NCBI GenBank assembly: GCA_015179045.1
Contig: WHUZ01000134.1
Coordinates: forward strand, 53,245-117,244
Length of the DNA stretch: 64,000 nt
Direction of reading: 5' to 3'
From: Kalaharituber pfeilii
Taxonomy: Eukaryota > Ascomycota > Pezizomycetes > Pezizales > Pezizaceae
Shown here piece after piece: positions 10,059-20,928 of this stretch (positions are counted from its first letter, which is position 1; each line of letters starts with the position of its first letter). A program made the position numbers and the translations under genes. Under the pieces are notes generated by a model that was not told the DNA's origin, made no database searches, and saw only the letters and a program-made list of their open reading frames with translations.

Positions 10059-11956
10059 ACCATATCTCACATCGGAACTAGACTGCTTCACATCCTGACT
10101 TCCTGCCGGGACTTTGAGAGGTACAATGTGATGGATGGAGCGGAGAATCATGGATGATGATAACAGACCAGTCAAAATTTAGTATTGGCTTGTTATACTT
10201 GTTTATCAATATTCTGATGATGAAACTCATCTATTACCTATTTTGCGTTTCTTCAATTGGAAGTGGCTGTTTATTGCCATTCACTGATTCCTACGTGAGA
10301 AAATTTAACTATTCTATAGTCATGTAATAAACCAGACTGGCCCTCAACGTATACAGTAATGGATGACTTCCCGTCGCCAAGATTCCCATTCCCAGACGCT
10401 TATCAGCGCTCGATCTCCCAGAAATTTTTCAAATCCCCTTCCAGATATCAGAATCTCGACGCACCCCCCCTCTGCCACATTCCTAGATTCTACCCTCCCA
10501 GATATTGCACTAGTAATTAGACAATGAGAAAAATAGGCGTCAAACCACAAACCAAACATTATTGCGTATAGATTTACAAAAATTGGACTATGTTTTCTCT
10601 ATTATACACTACTTACTATGGATCTAGATGAGGGACTTCAAGTTGCTTTATTATTCCCCTCTTTAATACTATTTGGTCTACAAAAGAAGCAACAACAATG
10701 AAAGCAGTTTTATTTAGTTCAAGCATTGTAGATACTAGGAGAAGACTCTAAAGAGTATTAGTGAGAGTGTGGATAGCTGGTGACAGCTAAATAGCTGTAC
10801 ATGTGTTGGTGATAATGTACATGCTGGCGATATAGTAATGCAGATAGTGGTGATGCTGTAGCCATCTTGTTTAGAAACTGCTGATAAATATTTTGAGAGT
10901 TTAGAAGTTTGAGTGTGTGCGTTGTGTTGCGACAGGAATCGAGGTCAAGCCCAGAATTTGGACTGGGCGTCTGGAAGTCATCCAGTGTTCCTCTTGTTTC
11001 CCTGTTGACGGTGCGATGCTGGCCCGTTGCAAGCTTCTATAACCTGCTGGCGAGAGTCAACGGTGACTCTCCCGGTCCTTACTATTGAGAGTAGTGAGTA
11101 TATCGGGCCCTGATAATGCCATTTAATAAATTCACCCAGCCAGAGTTGTTCTTTTTCTTCGGCGGAGTGAGTGAGCCCTCCAGCTTTGCTTTTTACAATT
11201 TAGTTACATCAGCGTCATTAAGCTTATCCCCGCTTTGTCAACCCCACCTCGTCAGCCCCACTTCCCTTTCCTATCATACTCATCGGCCTGTAACGTTCTT
11301 CAGTACTTTATCATATATTAGAAAAGTGGCGCAATGAAAAATAGCTCTTATTATGGGATTCAGCTTGGTTAATAGACATGTAGGATTCAACACCAATTTG
11401 TTCACTTGCATCGTGTCCGCAAGGCGAATTTCAGAACGTGGTAGCCGAATATTCCTATCCACCGCCGAAGTTTCCTACCAGAAAACACAGCGCAGATCAA
11501 TCTCGAGGGTTCGGAAACCAGGCTAGGCGCAGGGCATTCGGCACCAGAGCATTAACCTTGACCTAGTATTATCACGGCGGGGGATATAAATGAATGGGAG
11601 GCCTTGAAGACCTGAAGCATCCGAGTGACTCTTTAGCTACTAATAGCTCACATCCTATAAGTGCTATAGCTATGTCACGTAGTACAAACTGCCTATTATG
11701 TATGCATGTATCACGTCAATATATCAAACTACATTGCACACAATGGCTGAGGTAATAGGTTCGCTGGAGGCCTAAAATGTGATCTGTATTGGGGGCCTTA
11801 CTGGACATTTTTCTTATAAACGGCACAGCTGGTCTCCTAGAAACAGCAGAGTAGTAATTCCCGAGTTCAACTAAGTGATACATCTTCAAGTCAAGCAAGA
11901 CGACGTTGGTTGTTTCCGCTATATCCAGTTCTAATCTCATATTCGTAACCGTCAAA
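10059..11956. other. Spacer between the duplicated small genes
   Basis: No gene is supported. The short ORFs near 10344-10559 (minus) and 11116-11337 (plus) have no recognisable features. The right end should contain the promoter of the second small gene. Confidence 0.5.
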
Positions 11957-12374
11957 ATGCCCAAAGACAACCGAGGAAATTCGTACGACTACAAGTCCTC
12001 TGGTCAAAATGACAAGTTAGTTCCAATCTATACCCTTTTTATCTCTCTTCCAATGTATCGACATCGGACATATATGGGTGTGTGCTAAATAACAATTTTG
12101 TTCTCCACAGAGGCAGCCACTACTGCAGCCGCGACTATGGCAACGGCTCCAATGCGTACCACTACTCGAACAGGTAAGCACAAAATAAGTATGCTATGTA
12201 TCTACGTTTTCTTCAAGCACAACTCTGACTCCAACGTGGCCGCGGTGTCACTTTGACAGTGATGGGAGCTACTACTATTCGAACTCCGATGGCTCTAAGT
12301 ATCATGATGACGGCAAAGGAGGAAGTTACTATAGCCCTCCCCCGGCCTCTGGAAACTCGACGTCGAAGAAATAG
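11957..12374 (+). CDS. Small Tyr/Ser/Asn/Gly-rich protein, copy B (78 aa)
   Basis: Exons 11957-12015, 12111-12173 and 12260-12374 give 78 residues starting MPKDNRGNSYDYKSSG, with GSHYCSRDYGNGSNAYHYSN, then SYYYSNSDGSKYHDDGKG and a STSKK end. Exons 1 and 2 are exactly as long as in copy A (59 and 63 nt), with the same intron phases. The third exon is 9 nt shorter in the tail. Both copies keep an open frame and conserve the Tyr-rich core at protein level while the introns have diverged freely. That argues that both are under selection and not a recent accident. Function is unknown. Confidence 0.87.
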
Positions 12375-12641
12375 AGCAGTAGCATGACTACTTGCTTAGC
12401 CAGACGTTGGTAGCCAAGTTTTGGGTGACTGAGCTTGACCGGGATAGCGAGTAGTTCAGAGAATACTCTTTGCGGTGGGTCCGCATGTGCGCATACATCT
12501 AGGTATGCAGTGCAATTGAGGGAGGGAGGCAGGAATCTTAGTTGGGACGTAATGTTACTGTAGCTGGTTTTCGCTCTGAATAAATTTCATTTACTCTAGT
12601 ACCGTGGCCTGTTGTGACATCGGCCCTCTAACCCAAAGGTA

Positions 12642-12731
12642 CAGTGACCCGTAAAAAGTCTTGCGGATTAGGCAATATTGGGGTAAGTGTATCATGCAAG
12701 CCTAATCCCCAAGACTTTTGACGGGTCACTG
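12642..12731. mobile_element. 90-bp foldback element with CAGTGACCC ends
   Basis: Left arm CAGTGACCCGTAAAAAGTCT and right arm (reverse complement) CAGTGACCCGTCAAAAGTCT continue to pair through GGATTAGGC, about 31 bp per arm with two or three mismatches. The loop is about 28 bp. A TA lies just left of the element, but the right side reads ATA, so the target duplication is not clean. CAG...CTG ends again fit a pogo/Fot1-type MITE. Confidence 0.8.
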
Positions 12732-13053
12732 ATATAACTATTGTCAATTGTCGCGTGGTTAAAGAAAATTGAGGCAGCCGTAAGTGGCATGCAGAACAGC
12801 GCTGATTGTCAAAGAGATTACCTGATTGCGACCAGACAACCCCCATAGCCACCTGCAACTGCAACCAGCTTAAGTATTGATATACTGGATTTCTCATGTG
12901 CCTAATGTATGACGCTACGTGAGTTCGAATCTTGGATGTGAGATTTACCCCTCCTTAACCTGCCATAGGATTTAGTATATCTTCCATCGGCAATCGCAAG
13001 ATCAAGTTGCGCCTTTTTCACCTTAGACATCATCAGAGTCCTCAACCGCAATA

Positions 13054-14032
13054 ATGCACGGTGACACGACCGTTTTACCTAACCCCAAGGTGTCCGCTGT
13101 AGTGCACGACTATTGTCACCAACATTCAACCCCATTGCCGGAATCTGTCGATCAGCACCGAGAAGATTCTTTACAATGGTGTCGGGAAACAGGAGCTGAT
13201 TCTGAGATGATGATTAGCAATCTACAAGTGGGTTTCTCATCGTTCGCTCGAAGGTGCTTGAAGTTGGGGGGCAAGCTGAGAAATATAAACTTGATGTTCA
13301 ATATCGACTAAATATCAGCTAATTTCGCGATCAGTCTCAATTGATGATATTCTTCACCAAAGTGTTGGGAGTGAAGAGAAGTAGGATCAACTCTTTATTG
13401 AGGTCTAGATATGTACGGTCGGTACTGACTATTATCATGGACAGTTCTGGAGATCGGGTGCTTCACTGGATATTCCGCCCTAGCCTTTGCCGAGGCTTTG
13501 AAAGGCGTTCCTGATGCTGAAGTAGTTGATCCTAGCTATCGTGGCTCTTACAAGCTCTCTCACTAAATTCCAATTGCCTTAGATTACCACTCTTGACCTC
13601 CCAGGCCCAAGCTCCGATTTTGCTCTCAAATCGTTCCAAAATCGCCTACGCAGTCCTGAGTATCCTCCCGTTGTGCTTCTTCAAGCTCCGGCGGATAAAT
13701 CTCTCTTAACCCTTAGTGGAAAGCAATACGACTTAATATTCATCGATGCCGACAAGCGAAACTATATCAATTATCTCAAGATTATTCTCGAACGCAACTT
13801 GCTTGCTCCTAATGGAGTGTTGGTAGCGGATAATGCATTGAGGCGCGGGCTGGTAGCTGATCAGAGCTCCGATAACCCGGCGGCTTCTGGTCCTGATGCC
13901 GAAGAGAGGTTGAAGGGGGCTGAAGCAATGGATAACTTCAACAAAGCGGTGAAGAATGATAACAGGTTGGAAAATGTGTTACTGCCAATTTTTGATGGGC
14001 TGAATTTTGTGAAATTGAGGAGCAAGACTTGA
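13054..14032 (+). CDS. SAM-dependent O-methyltransferase, class I (CCoAOMT-like)
   Basis: Exons 13054-13270, 13445-13524 and 13583-14032 give a continuous frame of 248 aa, the usual size for fungal members of methyltransferase family 3. The N-terminal helix region ends in EMMISNLQ. The SAM-binding motif VLEIGCFTGYSALAFAEAL spans the first splice junction (about residues 73-91). The metal-site segment is YDLIFIDADKRNYINYL, followed by GVLVADNALRRG, and the C-terminus is FDGLNFVKLRS. Such enzymes move methyl from SAM to a catechol-type hydroxyl using a divalent metal. The first intron must use a GC donor (G|GCAAGC) to keep frame, and the second has a weak GTTGAT donor, so the exon edges are less certain than the family. 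The stretch before motif I (FARRCLKLG) is atypical. No biosynthetic cluster is visible around it. Confidence 0.75.
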
Positions 14033-17000
14033 TTAGGAAATTGACCTGCTGAGAGATTGGTCGAAATGGAAATTAGGGTAACATGATATTTTCTGCGGAA
14101 GTAATTTAAATGGGCACTTTGTCCGCCTTTCTCGGTGGTTATATCCATCACTTCATTTTAACACTCAATACCACCAGAAATGAATAAAAGTTAAGAAAAG
14201 CATGCTGAATATCGCTTACATAGCTATATTCGAGTCAGCGCTCAGCTGCACCCTCATCTAAGAGCAAACCGAACAGTCTTGAAGACTGAGAAACGAAGTC
14301 TATTTATATGCAGAACGTGACACTCTTGTCTATCAAAGACACCTCTGGAATAGGTTATGAGTGGGATCACTTTCATTATCATGTTGATCACCACACATGG
14401 TAAGTAAGTGTGGTGTATGTACTTCCACACCTATGTATGACAACTTCAGAATCACTAGATTTCCTTCAAAAGGTGGCAATTCAGTATCGCAACTTTCGCA
14501 CACCAATGCCTGTCAGATCGAATCCTGAGATTTGAAAAATGGTGCAGTTGATGTGTTCAATTGGGCACTTGGAGGTACAAATTATGTACCATTTTCTACA
14601 TAATACCAGTTTTGGCACAATATCCAGACACTGGAATTGACACTCAATTTTCCAATAGCCAAAAAGTACTCAATATCTACACTCAGCGCACACTTACTGC
14701 ACCGCCAGTACCCGATCGTTCGTTTAATACCCGAAAACTGCATGTTCATTTGCAATATATGGCCCTTCCGCCCAAACGAATTGGGTACCAATTGGTTATA
14801 CATTGAAAATAGAAATCGTGCAGAGAGTCATTTGCAAGATTTTTGGTCAAGACTTAAATGTTATAAACCGATTTTCCATGACTCAAATTTTACCCAATTT
14901 ATGTGAAACTTATTAGCACCCTAGGAGATCATGAACCCATCCAAGTAGCATATCTCGAAAAAAAAAAAGCTCACAGCACCGTGCAATGTGCAGAGTGCGG
15001 GGAGGAGGGAAACTAGCTGCCCCTTCACTGCATCGGGACACGCACTCCCTCGACACAAAGATCCAACTTAGGGAGTGATCCCTCTCCTGTTGGAGGAAGA
15101 AAGGTCCAAAGAACTTACCAACCTCGTTAGTTCCACGGGACTTGGTACATGCGGCTTCGCTGAGGAGCACCTTAGGAGACTTTGATGTAGATAGGGAATG
15201 CATTTGTCTGTTTAATTGTCTTTATATACGATTTTGTTGGCCATAAGTCTTTGAGCTTGCATGCCATGTATTTAGACTAGAAACTAAGGAATCTGTCACT
15301 CCCTCTCTCATTTCAGTTTAATCCCTAAAACGACTTCATGAGGGCCATTCAGTGATCGAACCCATGTTTCTTGTAGCGGCACTGAGTCCGCTGGGTGTTA
15401 AACTTGCAGCCCTATCCCACCGTGGCCTAGCTATTACACTATTTAATCGTACTACGAAGATTTATGCGAATCTCCTTTAGAACTGCAATTCCCGACAACA
15501 TATATAAGCGTAGGGACCTTCTGACACTACACGGATTTGAACCCGCAACGTACGTCCAGGAGTAGGCCTAGGTTGAACCATTTCTTACTTGATTGACTGC
15601 TATATACACACTGCATGCCGAATATCATTGTACAAAGGATTTCCTGAAACCGTTTTCAGGCGTCAGTTTCAAATGTTTGAGACTGCCCAAGCTTGTTCTC
15701 GTTCCTATTGAGTACGTGGCCACCCCCCAACTCCATTGGCATCCAAGACTAATTCCCGCGACGAAGCAGATATGACAAAGGGGATAACATATGAAGTACT
15801 AGCGGAAGGATGTATAACTGGAGATGCATGCAAGATCAGAGGCTATGCCTGCACAATATATGAAGTCCAACCAGGACACTGATATCAGTACTCTATTACT
15901 TCCATCCTGAGGAGGGTATGCATAATTTCTCTATATGGTATTCTTGTAAACATTTCATGAAACCAGGGATTTACTCTTTGGAACCGAATTCTTCCAAGCG
16001 TAAGCACCCAAGTGAAGTTCAGAATGTCAAGCAGGGTATGCGAGTGGGAGTGCCAACCTGTAGTCTCGTGCCTGGCGACTCTCTTGCAGATACGTACAGG
16101 ATACTGCAACCAAATTATAGGGTCCAACCATGATTAACATGGCAGTCCTAGGTTAACGATAACATCCACCATGGAGTGCTGAAACTTGATAGGATGCAGT
16201 ACTGGTGTTATGTGACAATTCCGATACTTCATTATAATTAACATCCTTTTTTATCCGAGCACTATACAATCTAATGAACGTACGGAACTGGCTGTTGGTT
16301 GTGCTTTAGAGCTTATTTCATAGTCACCTTCCCCTGTACCTTTCTCAGCGATACAGTCGTGGCTTGATGGAACACAATGCTTTAGGTAAGTATCCACCAG
16401 ACTAATATCGGTTCCAGATTCTCGGAGTTATTGAGTACAAGATTTTTAGAAAGTGGCAGCTAGGTTAAACGAGCAGCCCTTGCTCTCTGCATAGGTATAC
16501 TTCCACTGCGGGCTCCAGTTGTCCATGGGCTAATATCCAATGATCACCTGGCAGCGCTATGGAGCGCTCAAATCCGCCTCGTCGCTTGTGTGTCTCTTGA
16601 TGTGAAAATAAATGTTACATAAATGTGAATATGTGACAATACATTTGAAATAATAATAATAATAATAATAATAATCAAATACGCTTATTTTACTCTTGGC
16701 ACCTATTATCAAACAGTACGCTTTTAATAGTATCTGCATGATAAGCTTTTAAAGTTACTCTCACCTGACCAGCTCTTATCTCATCCTTTATATCTGGAGA
16801 TTTTATCCATGATGTCTAAAGGTACTTCTAATGTTAATTTACCTTTATACTTTTAACGTTCTCACTACTGTAGACTCATTAAATATGCTTTTATTGTACT
16901 CATGTCCTAGCTACGAGTTTATTGGTCAATAAATATTCTTTTCATGTTATTTTGTCTTTGAAATTTCAAAAGAAGAGTGGCCGCAGAGGCTGCTGAAGGA

Positions 17001-18822
17001 ATAGTAGGTTTCGTAAAGAGGAAAAAGTAGAGAAGAAGAAGTAGCTATTTACATTGGTGTAGTAGTATGGCTGTTGAAAAAGGTAAATGAAGGATCTTAG
17101 TTCGATTCTGTAGTTGGATTCAGCAGTTTGATTTAGAGCTGCAGAAAGAAACAGCCCAAAGTAATAGAATACAGGCGTAAAAAGCGTAATTCTAGGTATG
17201 CACTTGGTAATGGCATTTACCTAAGTAGTTAAAGTAGCTAAACCTTCGCTTTCATTACGCTCTATTTGTTACTATCTAATGTTACTTGATTGATAAACCT
17301 GGTAACGTGTAAGTGGAAGAACACTGGATCTGATTTTGCTCAGTAACAATTCAGAAAATGCTCGCACGTGATATTAGAAAGGGCTCGGCAGCCAAATCGA
17401 CCGAAATATCATCTCTCACTTGAAGTTCTGCATATATCATCATTTTCTCATAAAGCTGGGATTCAATTTCACATACATAATATACACAATGTATGGATTG
17501 GCCTAACCGGACTCTCCAGGGAGCAACCCTCCATGCCATACAGTCCTATTCTATATCCCTCGGCCCAAATTTGCCGCACTCTTGGTTGCTGGGACAGGGG
17601 TCCGCCATGTCGAATTTAGGTTGCCTGCATACAAAATTTCAAAAAGGCCAGACATACATTATGGCTCACAATTCTACCTATGTGCGTCAATTCATCATCG
17701 GATAAGGTAAATATTCGATGCTACCTTGGCCAACTCTCGTGCATCCCCTCAGGGTATATGCTTTTGCCCCTTATAACCACCGCCTAAACATATGTGGAAG
17801 GTAAAGGGTTTTGTAACCTGATTTCTGGTAATAACGCTAACTATACGGAACAAACCAGACAATTTATGCTATACCTACCACATATATTTGGGGTTTGAAT
17901 TGTCTGTCAGGAGAGGCATCCTCACTATTACCCTCCACAATCTCGGGATTTATAGAGTGGCTTAGCAACGTACAATACAGAAACGTTAAGCAATTATATA
18001 CCCTGCCACAACGCTTTCCCCAGAGATTTTAGCCTCAACTACAGGTATTGGCGCAAGCCTACTTGTATCTGTGGACCCAGTTTTCAAATGAATTTACGAA
18101 TGTTGCCTGAATAATGGCATAGTCTCCCTTCAACGCCGTCCAAGTACCATGGGCCGAGCTTGGGATTTCTCGCAAAAGCTGGCTACATTCAACCACTCGG
18201 TGATGGGCGCACTTGCTAAGCTGATCGAGGAGAGTGAGCCGAAATTCCTAACCTCTGTTGCACCAGCCCACCTCACCCGGAGGCGTAATTTCACTTCCCC
18301 ACCACCGCCAAGTTTGATTCTTGATTGACACCGCTTAACAATGCAAATGCATCCATGTTTTGCTTCACTGTATTCTGGTGGTTCCATGTCTCTATCAGGG
18401 CTCGCTTACAGTCCCAAAATATAACCTGGAATTGTCACCCTTGGGATGCAATCTCGTGGAGCGAAGGTAAATATGATAGCACACGACAGTATGCAGAATG
18501 AAAGCTCAATCTAGTAACTTCCTTCGAACCCGAGAAAAAGGCTCTGGGTATATTATGCGTCCCTGGCACGACAGCTGTTGACATGCATACTGCTCAGTTG
18601 CCCTCCCGGGTACGTCTGCATTCCCGGTAGTGAGAGGAGGGGAGTCGTGAATATTGAATCATAACTTTATGAAATATTGACTCTTGAGCTGTTATTGTAC
18701 AAATACTAAGACATACCACGCCATCGTCAAGTCTTCACTCCTCAACCCAAGCAGAGTTTCCGGCGTTTTTCCGTAGAACTCTAGACATTTAGCTTCTGGT
18801 CCTTGTTTATTATCATTAGCAT
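14033..18822. other. Gene-poor interval with possible relics
   Basis: No intact gene is supported over 4.8 kb. Two minus-strand tRNA-like B-box sequences lie near 15.36 and 15.55 kb. A fragment with LysM-like signatures lies at about 15.83-16.13 kb, and a TAA microsatellite is at 16650. Short ORFs elsewhere (14.56-14.9, 17.35-17.7, 18.13-18.39 kb) show nothing recognisable. Confidence 0.45.
16650..16675. repeat. (TAA)n microsatellite
   Basis: Eight or so perfect TAA/AAT units (AATAATAATAATAATAATAA and a little more). No gene overlaps it. Confidence 0.95.
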
Positions 18823-18835
18823 TTGTTAATTCAAG

Positions 18836-19988
18836 ATGCTCTTCGATGGTTCAACAACTCTTTCACTCCCCTTTCTTTTCCTGACAGGGCAAGCACAGTT
18901 ACTGCTGCTCCGCGAAATACTCAGCTTCGCGGCAGAGTCCACCACCGCAGACAGACTCAGGGTGATGGTCAAGAGGGTGATCCTGATGCCATCCATGGTG
19001 ATCTTGGTCAACGACCACCCCCAAAGTTGGCTTTCCAGTGATCCCAATTTCGAACGAGACTGTTGTGCTGAAGCAGCTGTACTATATCAAACCTGGTGAA
19101 ATTTTTCAACGGTGGGATTAAGAGATACGAGCGAGTTAGAAAGTAGCTGTAACGAGCAAGTTGAGGTATGTTATCAGCTCTCGAAAAGTTCTCATTACAT
19201 TGATTTATACTGACGCTTTCCAATCATCTGGGGAACCGATGCGGATGCAGTCTTCAACATCATGCCGGGCGGCACACTACGTAACATTATTGGAAAGCAC
19301 CAGGCAGAGGGTGTCCAAGCACCAGGCAGAGGGTGTCCAAGCACCAGGCAGAGGGTGTCCAAGCACTTGGGGATGCATGGGTTGAGAACGTCTGGTGGGA
19401 AGACGTCTGCGAGGACTCATTGACAAGCAAAGGGCACCCAAGTGCGAGTTATTGGTGGTGGAGCACGGAACGCAACGGATAAGATCTTCCAGGATAATTC
19501 TCTGGGAGGGAAATTCAACATCACTGGGTTCTATGCCGAGAACTCTGGTACGTACCAAGTACATTGTGCGTCAATGTCATGCACATAAAAGGTAACAAGT
19601 AGAGTACAGGAACACCTGCGGCAACTGCCACAACCAAGCCAAATGCAACACCACAATTCAGAACGTCATTGCTCTGAACGGCAGCCGTATGACCATCATC
19701 AACCCCAACTTTGGCGACGAATTCCGGCTCAAGAACTCGCAGGTCGAAAATGTCACGTACATATGCGACAAGGAGATTGGGAATACTGCCCAGAGTGTGC
19801 CCTATTGGATTGGCAGTGGAACGGACCTGAAATATTGCTTGTACAATGAGACGAGGGATGCCATCACAGGATTTAATGGGACGGCTAATACGGTTTATTG
19901 GCCACTGGCTTAGGATGAAGATGATGAAGAGGAGGATGGTGGCGAGGATGATAAGAAGGATGGAAAGAAGGACAGGAGGTGGTGGTAA
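18836..19988 (+). pseudogene. Pectate lyase, polysaccharide lyase family 3 (broken)
   Basis: Scattered over several frames is a PL3 pectate lyase, an extracellular Ca-dependent enzyme that cleaves homogalacturonan. In order one reads FPVIPISNETVVLKQL, GGIKRYER, DADAVFNIMPGGTLRNI, HQAEGVQ, DAWVENVWWEDVCED, RVIGGGARNATDKIFQ, FNITGFYAENSG, and after an intron NTCGNCHNQAKCN, IQNVIALNGSRM and the C-terminal half to YWPLA. Lesions are an apparent extra T in the T5 run at 19102-19106, a 22-bp unit present three times (19297-19362) where the family needs one, and an apparent extra G at 19432-19434. After the TAG at 19911 the frame stays open for 24 more Asp/Glu/Lys-rich codons to TAA at 19986. The N-terminal signal region is not clear. 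Unmodelled introns could explain one lesion but not all. Confidence 0.8.
19297..19362. repeat. 22-bp tandem triplication inside the pectate lyase
   Basis: Three identical copies of a 22-bp unit beginning GCACCAGGCAGAGGGTGTCC. One copy encodes the conserved HQAEGVQA segment and the two extra copies add 44 bp, which is not a multiple of three. The identity of the copies indicates a recent slippage or replication event. Confidence 0.95.
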
Positions 19989-20928
19989 TCTGCAAAAGAA
20001 AAAAAAAAAACTTCAAAGCAGCGATTTTATGTAATGTAGGATGATTTTAATGTTTATGTTTTATGAATGAATTCCAGTGAAAAAAGAGCTCATGTCCTCA
20101 AAATCTTTTGCCAAAAAACCTCACGGTGAAATGTAAGCTACTACAAGGAAACTTGTTACCTGGTACCCAGAAAATAATAGTCTGGGCACGAGAACACTTG
20201 TTATCCACCCATTCAAGTAATTCGCCATACCCACAACCAAACTAAACATTAGTTTAGGGTAGACAAAACAAGAAAATTAAGCATCACTGCTTGTACTAAA
20301 AAGTTTAACCGAGGTCACGTGGGATAGTATCAGTATAGGCATGCGCGAAACGGGTAGACAGATGCGATTGTGCGATGTAAGAAACTAAGTAGCCAAGGTA
20401 GTGTATGTACTCTAGAATTAGAGATGTTTTGGTGAAAATCTCAACTGCCTTCAAGGACTAAGGTTTATCGGGGATTAAGAAGTGGGCAAAATACTTAAGA
20501 TGAGTGCGCTAATAATTTACTTTCTTAGTAGATCTCATTTGGTCGAGGATGCAATACAAGGACGTTAAGCTACCATGGCAACAAGTACTGCTGTACTGGA
20601 CCGCATATTGGAAAATTTCGGAAAACTGCAAGCTCTGATTTTCAGTAACCTGCATACAACTGATTCGGATTTATGTTACGTTTACCAGCGCTGATGCTGA
20701 GCGATGAATAAAACAAGCGCAAAATGGAGAAAATCAACCCATGAATATCGTAGTTCTCCAAAATTCATAATCCATATGCCCATCTTAGCACTCATTTCCG
20801 GCCATCCCATAACAGGTAAGAATATAACAATAACTCAACACAGGGAAAAAAAATACATGCGTCCAAAATGTAAGCCCATCAACATATCATCAACCAAATA
20901 TGCAAGTGATTGTGCCCTTCTGTGCAAA
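19989..20928. other. Spacer between pectate lyase relic and aldolase
   Basis: Starts with an A-rich tract (about 20001-20010) just after the relic. No gene, RNA or repeat is recognised. It is the shared 3' region of two convergent genes. Confidence 0.5.
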
